Assembly: GCA_900543975.1 (NCBI GenBank)
Contig: UQTI01000003.1
Span: 1 to 64,000, forward strand
Reading direction: 5' to 3'
Source of the DNA: an uncultured Prevotella sp.
Lineage (GTDB): Bacteria; Bacteroidota; Bacteroidia; Bacteroidales; Bacteroidaceae
DNA: 64,000 bases
In this document: positions 61,257 through 64,000 of the stretch, one piece after another
How the letters are laid out: each line of letters opens with the position of its first letter
Numbering within the stretch: position 1 is the stretch's first letter
Translations under genes and position numbers: made by a program
The notes under the pieces: generated by a model
What the model saw: the letters and a program-made list of their open reading frames with translations, nothing else
Told to the model about the DNA's origin: nothing
Databases searched by the model: none

Positions 61257-62009
61257 ATGGCAAACATATCATTCACACTGAAGGTGTGGCGTCAGAATGG
61301 TCCTCAGGCAGAGGGTCATTTCGACACATTTGAAATGAAGGATATCCCCACCGATACCTCCTTCCTCGAAATGCTCGACATCCTGAACGAGCAGCTCATC
61401 GAGAGCGGCAAAGAGCCGTTCGTTTTCGACCACGACTGTCGCGAGGGTATCTGCGGCATGTGCTCGCTCTACATCAACGGACATCCCCACGGTCCTAACC
61501 AGGGCGCAACCACTTGCCAGCTCTACATGCGTAAGTTCAAGGACGGCGACGTGATCACCGTAGAGCCCTGGCGCTCTGCTGCCTTCCCCATCATCAAAGA
61601 CTGTATGGTGGACCGCTCTGCCTTCGACAAGATCATGCAGGCAGGTGGCTATGTGAGCGTTCGCACAGGCCAGCCCCAGGACGCCAACGCCATCCTTATC
61701 CCCAAGGAAGATGCCGACGAGGCAATGGACTGCGCTACATGTATCGGCTGCGGTTGCTGCGTAGCTGCATGTAAGAACGGTTCTGCCATGCTCTTCGTAA
61801 GCTCTAAGGTGAGCCAGCTCGCCCTCCTGCCCCAGGGTCGTCCCGAGGCAGCAAAGCGTGCCAAGGCCATGATCGCCAAGATGGAAGAGCTGGGCTTCGG
61901 CAACTGCACCAACACCCGCGCTTGCGAGGCTGAGTGTCCGAAGAACGAGTCGATCGCCAACATCGCTCGCCTGAACCGCGAGTTCATCAAGGCTAAGTTG
62001 GCCGACTAA
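61257..62009 (+). CDS. frdB: Fumarate reductase/succinate dehydrogenase iron-sulfur subunit
   Basis: 250 residues. The [2Fe-2S] ligands are in [15 protein letters not shown] and the downstream TTCQL. The [4Fe-4S] and [3Fe-4S] sites are in [17 protein letters not shown] and [14 protein letters not shown]. It links the heme subunit to the flavoprotein. Last gene of the operon, followed by a hairpin terminator. Confidence 0.98.
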   Translation: MANISFTLKVWRQNGPQAEGHFDTFEMKDIPTDTSFLEMLDILNEQLIESGKEPFVFDHDCREGICGMCSLYINGHPHGPNQGATTCQLYMRKFKDGDVITVEPWRSAAFPIIKDCMVDRSAFDKIMQAGGYVSVRTGQPQDANAILIPKEDADEAMDCATCIGCGCCVAACKNGSAMLFVSSKVSQLALLPQGRPEAAKRAKAMIAKMEELGFGNCTNTRACEAECPKNESIANIARLNREFIKAKLAD

Positions 62010-62079
62010 TTCTCTGCCACAGAGACCTTATTGGCAAGACGCTTGCATAAGCAAGACACGTCTTCCTGATAAATAAAAC

Positions 62080-62126
62080 AAGCGGTTGCGTCGCACTATA
62101 TAGATGTGCCTCGCATCCGCTTTTTT
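62080..62126 (+). terminator. frdCAB terminator
   Basis: AAGCGGTTGCG (62080-62090) pairs with CGCATCCGCTT (62112-62122) with one mismatch, followed by TTTTTT. Confidence 0.85.
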
Positions 62127-62223
62127 CGTGTCAAAAAAACAGCTAATTGACATAAATCAAACGTTTACACGCGTTTTTCTGCATAAAAATGAAGAAAAAA
62201 CAACAACGTATCAGGAAATTCTC

Positions 62224-62400
62224 TATCTTTGTAGAGGAAATATAGGTTCCGCGCCTATTCGAACGTTTCAACACAAAACAACAACGAAAACCTGCAAACA
62301 ACGAAACAACAAATAAAAACAACGCAACGAAAACAACGCAACAAAAACAACCAGAACGAGAATCATAAATCCAATTATCAACTTTAAAAACCACTATCTT
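62224..62400 (+). promoter_or_regulatory. -7 box and repetitive A-rich leader before the secreted four-repeat protein
   Basis: TATCTTTG (62224-62231) fits a -7 element; no clear -33 TTG. The ~165-nt leader is A-rich, with repeated ACAACGCAACGAAAACAACG and ACAACGAAACAACAA words from about 62276 to 62352. Confidence 0.5.
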
Positions 62401-63996
62401 ATGAAGAAAAATCTACTCCACATTTTCATGGCCACGTTCTGCATGATGCTCATGGCCATAACCGCACAGGCGCAATGCTACATCCTTGGTAGCGACAACA
62501 AATGGCAGACCAACGTGGCCAGCGCAGAGCTTCAGGCAACGGGCACGGATGGTGTGTATGAAGGCGAGGTGGCGTTCACAAACGGTGCTCAATATTTCAC
62601 CATTGTTACCAAGCTCACGGAAGCCGAGGACGACTGGGCTGGCTTGCTGCCCTATCGCTACGGTCCCGCTACAAACAACAACCTGCTCACGGTCAACACG
62701 CCCATGGACATTCATCCGCAGAGAGATGCTTCGTTCAAGGTGCCCACAGCCGACGGCACATACCGCATTCGTGTCGACTTCAACAACAGCAAGATAACCC
62801 TTCTCGGCAATTTCCCCTCACAGGTTTATCTCATTGGCTCAAAAGGCGAGTTTATGCCTAATGTGGCGTCTGAAACCATCGCCATGTCAGAGACCGATGG
62901 TGTGTATAAGGCAACCGTAAACTTTGAAAGTCTCTATTTCTCTGTCTTGACGCAGCTCGGCGCAACAGATGACGACTGGACAGGCATCGAGCCTTACCGC
63001 TATGGTGGCGGCGCTGTCAAGATTAACCGCGAAAACAATCTCACCCTCACAGACGAGGCGTTCAGCATCACGGAGACAGGCACTTACGATGTGACCATCG
63101 ACCTGCGCAACATGACCGTCATGCTCTACAGCGCAACCTACGTTCCAGAATATCCCGATGCTATCTATCTTCACGGCCTTGACGGAACCATTGCTGCCGA
63201 CAAGGGCGAAGCCATCGAATGGGACGAGGTTGAAGGCGTTTACACCGGATGGGTACATTTCCGCTCAAACCAGTTTAACATCTCTACAGCGCTCGCTTCA
63301 ACGCCCGACGGCTGGGAGGAGATCGGCGACAAGCGCATAGGTGCCGCCACAGCCACATGCAACGTGGAGACCAACCTCACGGTGAACCTCAAGAAGGGCG
63401 AATGGACCAACTTCTTCGTTGACGCATCGGAAGAGAATTCTCTCTATGTGTGCATGACTCTTGACCTGCGCAACAACCGCATGACCATCTACGGCAACGA
63501 CGAAAACTACCCCACAGGCTATCCCAAGGAGCTGTATCTGCTCGGCAACGACGGCGCATGGCTCTTCAAGATACCCACAGGCGTGCTCTCTGCCACCGAA
63601 GAAGGCAAATATGAGGGCGACATAACCTTCACCTCCGACGAGGGCCTGTTCGCTATCCTACAACGCCTCGGCATGAACTGGGATTTTGTCAACGCCAAGC
63701 GTCTCGCTCCCTACGCTGACGGCGATTGGGCAAACCTCAACGAAGATATCCCCTTCTTCACAACCGACAATCCCGGTGCATGGGCGTTCCAAGGCCCTGC
63801 CGGCACCTACGCCATAAGCGTGGACCTCACAACGAAGGTCATTCGCATAACGGAGAAGGCTCCTTCAGCCATCACAGCTCCTATGGCAGCCCCCACAGCC
63901 AAGAGCTATTTCTATGACCTCAACGGCCGCTACCTCGGCACAAAGGCACCGCAGAAGGGCATAGCTGTGGTTAAGGGCAAGAAGATTGCTTTCTAA
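62401..63996 (+). CDS. Secreted SusE/F-like protein with four repeats and a C-terminal sorting-like tail
   Basis: 531 residues, signal peptide ~1-25 (ending ITAQAQ). Four tandem repeats of ~110 residues begin CYILGSDNKW, VYLIGSKGEFMPN, IYLHGLDGTIAAD and LYLLGNDGAWLFK. Each carries a VY(E/K)GEVxF / FxI strand pair, a W-x-G turn and a strand before a G-T-Y-x-I-x-(V/I)D-L motif. This is the pattern of starch-binding-type (SusE/F) modules. The tail SYFYDLNGRYLG and GIAVVKGKKIAF resembles a type IX or Por-type sorting end. A glycan-binding surface protein is inferred; there is no SusCD pair nearby. Confidence 0.8.
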   Translation: MKKNLLHIFMATFCMMLMAITAQAQCYILGSDNKWQTNVASAELQATGTDGVYEGEVAFTNGAQYFTIVTKLTEAEDDWAGLLPYRYGPATNNNLLTVNTPMDIHPQRDASFKVPTADGTYRIRVDFNNSKITLLGNFPSQVYLIGSKGEFMPNVASETIAMSETDGVYKATVNFESLYFSVLTQLGATDDDWTGIEPYRYGGGAVKINRENNLTLTDEAFSITETGTYDVTIDLRNMTVMLYSATYVPEYPDAIYLHGLDGTIAADKGEAIEWDEVEGVYTGWVHFRSNQFNISTALASTPDGWEEIGDKRIGAATATCNVETNLTVNLKKGEWTNFFVDASEENSLYVCMTLDLRNNRMTIYGNDENYPTGYPKELYLLGNDGAWLFKIPTGVLSATEEGKYEGDITFTSDEGLFAILQRLGMNWDFVNAKRLAPYADGDWANLNEDIPFFTTDNPGAWAFQGPAGTYAISVDLTTKVIRITEKAPSAITAPMAAPTAKSYFYDLNGRYLGTKAPQKGIAVVKGKKIAF

Positions 63997-64000
63997 AGGC

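Noticed and set aside
62104..62316. 70-codon plus-strand frame after frdB
   Set aside because: It overlaps the frd terminator and the promoter and leader of the next gene, with low-complexity sequence and no domain.
1..64000. tRNA or rRNA genes
   Set aside because: No cloverleaf with a GGTTCGA-type T-arm or rRNA segment was found on either strand by reading; a covariance-model scan would be decisive.

Overview
The window comes from a Bacteroidales genome, most likely Prevotella or a close relative. The evidence is the gene content: a DUF4271 protein beside hemD, the ~630-residue form of IspG, a 'smalltalk' micropeptide after an HU gene, the mnmG-apt-uvrC-dtd-mazG-deoC order, a three-gene fumarate reductase, and secreted proteins with type IX secretion-like C-termini. 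Promoters where visible are of the Bacteroidetes type (TTG, about 19-20 nt, TAnnTTTG), and starts lack clear Shine-Dalgarno sequences. No tRNA, rRNA, CRISPR array, complete insertion sequence or prophage was seen.

Layout: 0-5 kb holds hemD (cut by the window edge), DUF4271, metK and nadA. 5.3-5.7 kb is a gene-free AT-rich stretch with a cluster of DnaA boxes. 5.7-16 kb holds two unrelated-in-sequence AAA/DUF4143 ATPases flanking a TonB-type receptor, then a 1440-residue secreted multidomain protein. 16.5-20 kb holds ychF-lgt and, on the other strand, HU with two overlapping micropeptides. 20-31 kb holds gdpd, ispG, purE, a PAP2-like membrane protein, rpoN, cysS, a GT2 and a U32 peptidase. 31-40 kb holds envelope proteins, a GH3-family protein, an M15 peptidase and an RteC-like protein. 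40-44 kb holds GT2, an O-methyltransferase, aroQ and xerD. 44-46.2 kb holds two candidate small RNAs, a two-gene LysO exporter and a nested foldback element. 46-58 kb is housekeeping: acid phosphatase, polA, a polyprenyl synthetase, and the deoC-mazG-dtd-uvrC-apt-mnmG run. 58.5-62 kb is frdCAB, followed by a secreted four-repeat protein.

Most genes lie on the minus strand. Three layers of non-coding structure stand out. (1) Dispersed repeat families shared between spacers: purine-rich runs abutting stop codons, a REP-like two-hairpin element with a compensatory change between copies, a GACAATAGA-type inverted repeat, and a CCCATTTGAGGC element. (2) Private short-period tandem arrays, different in sequence each time, placed just upstream of many start codons. 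(3) Strong hairpin terminators and convincing promoters, two of which drive apparently gene-free transcripts near 44.4-44.7 kb.

Functionally the window is mainly core metabolism (SAM, NAD, isoprenoid, purine salvage, shikimate, anaerobic fumarate respiration), DNA replication and repair (polA, uvrC, xerD) and envelope biogenesis. The less understood parts are the DUF4143 ATPases, the HU-linked micropeptides, the RteC-like protein and the repeat elements. All calls are from reading the sequence; no database search or folding program was run.
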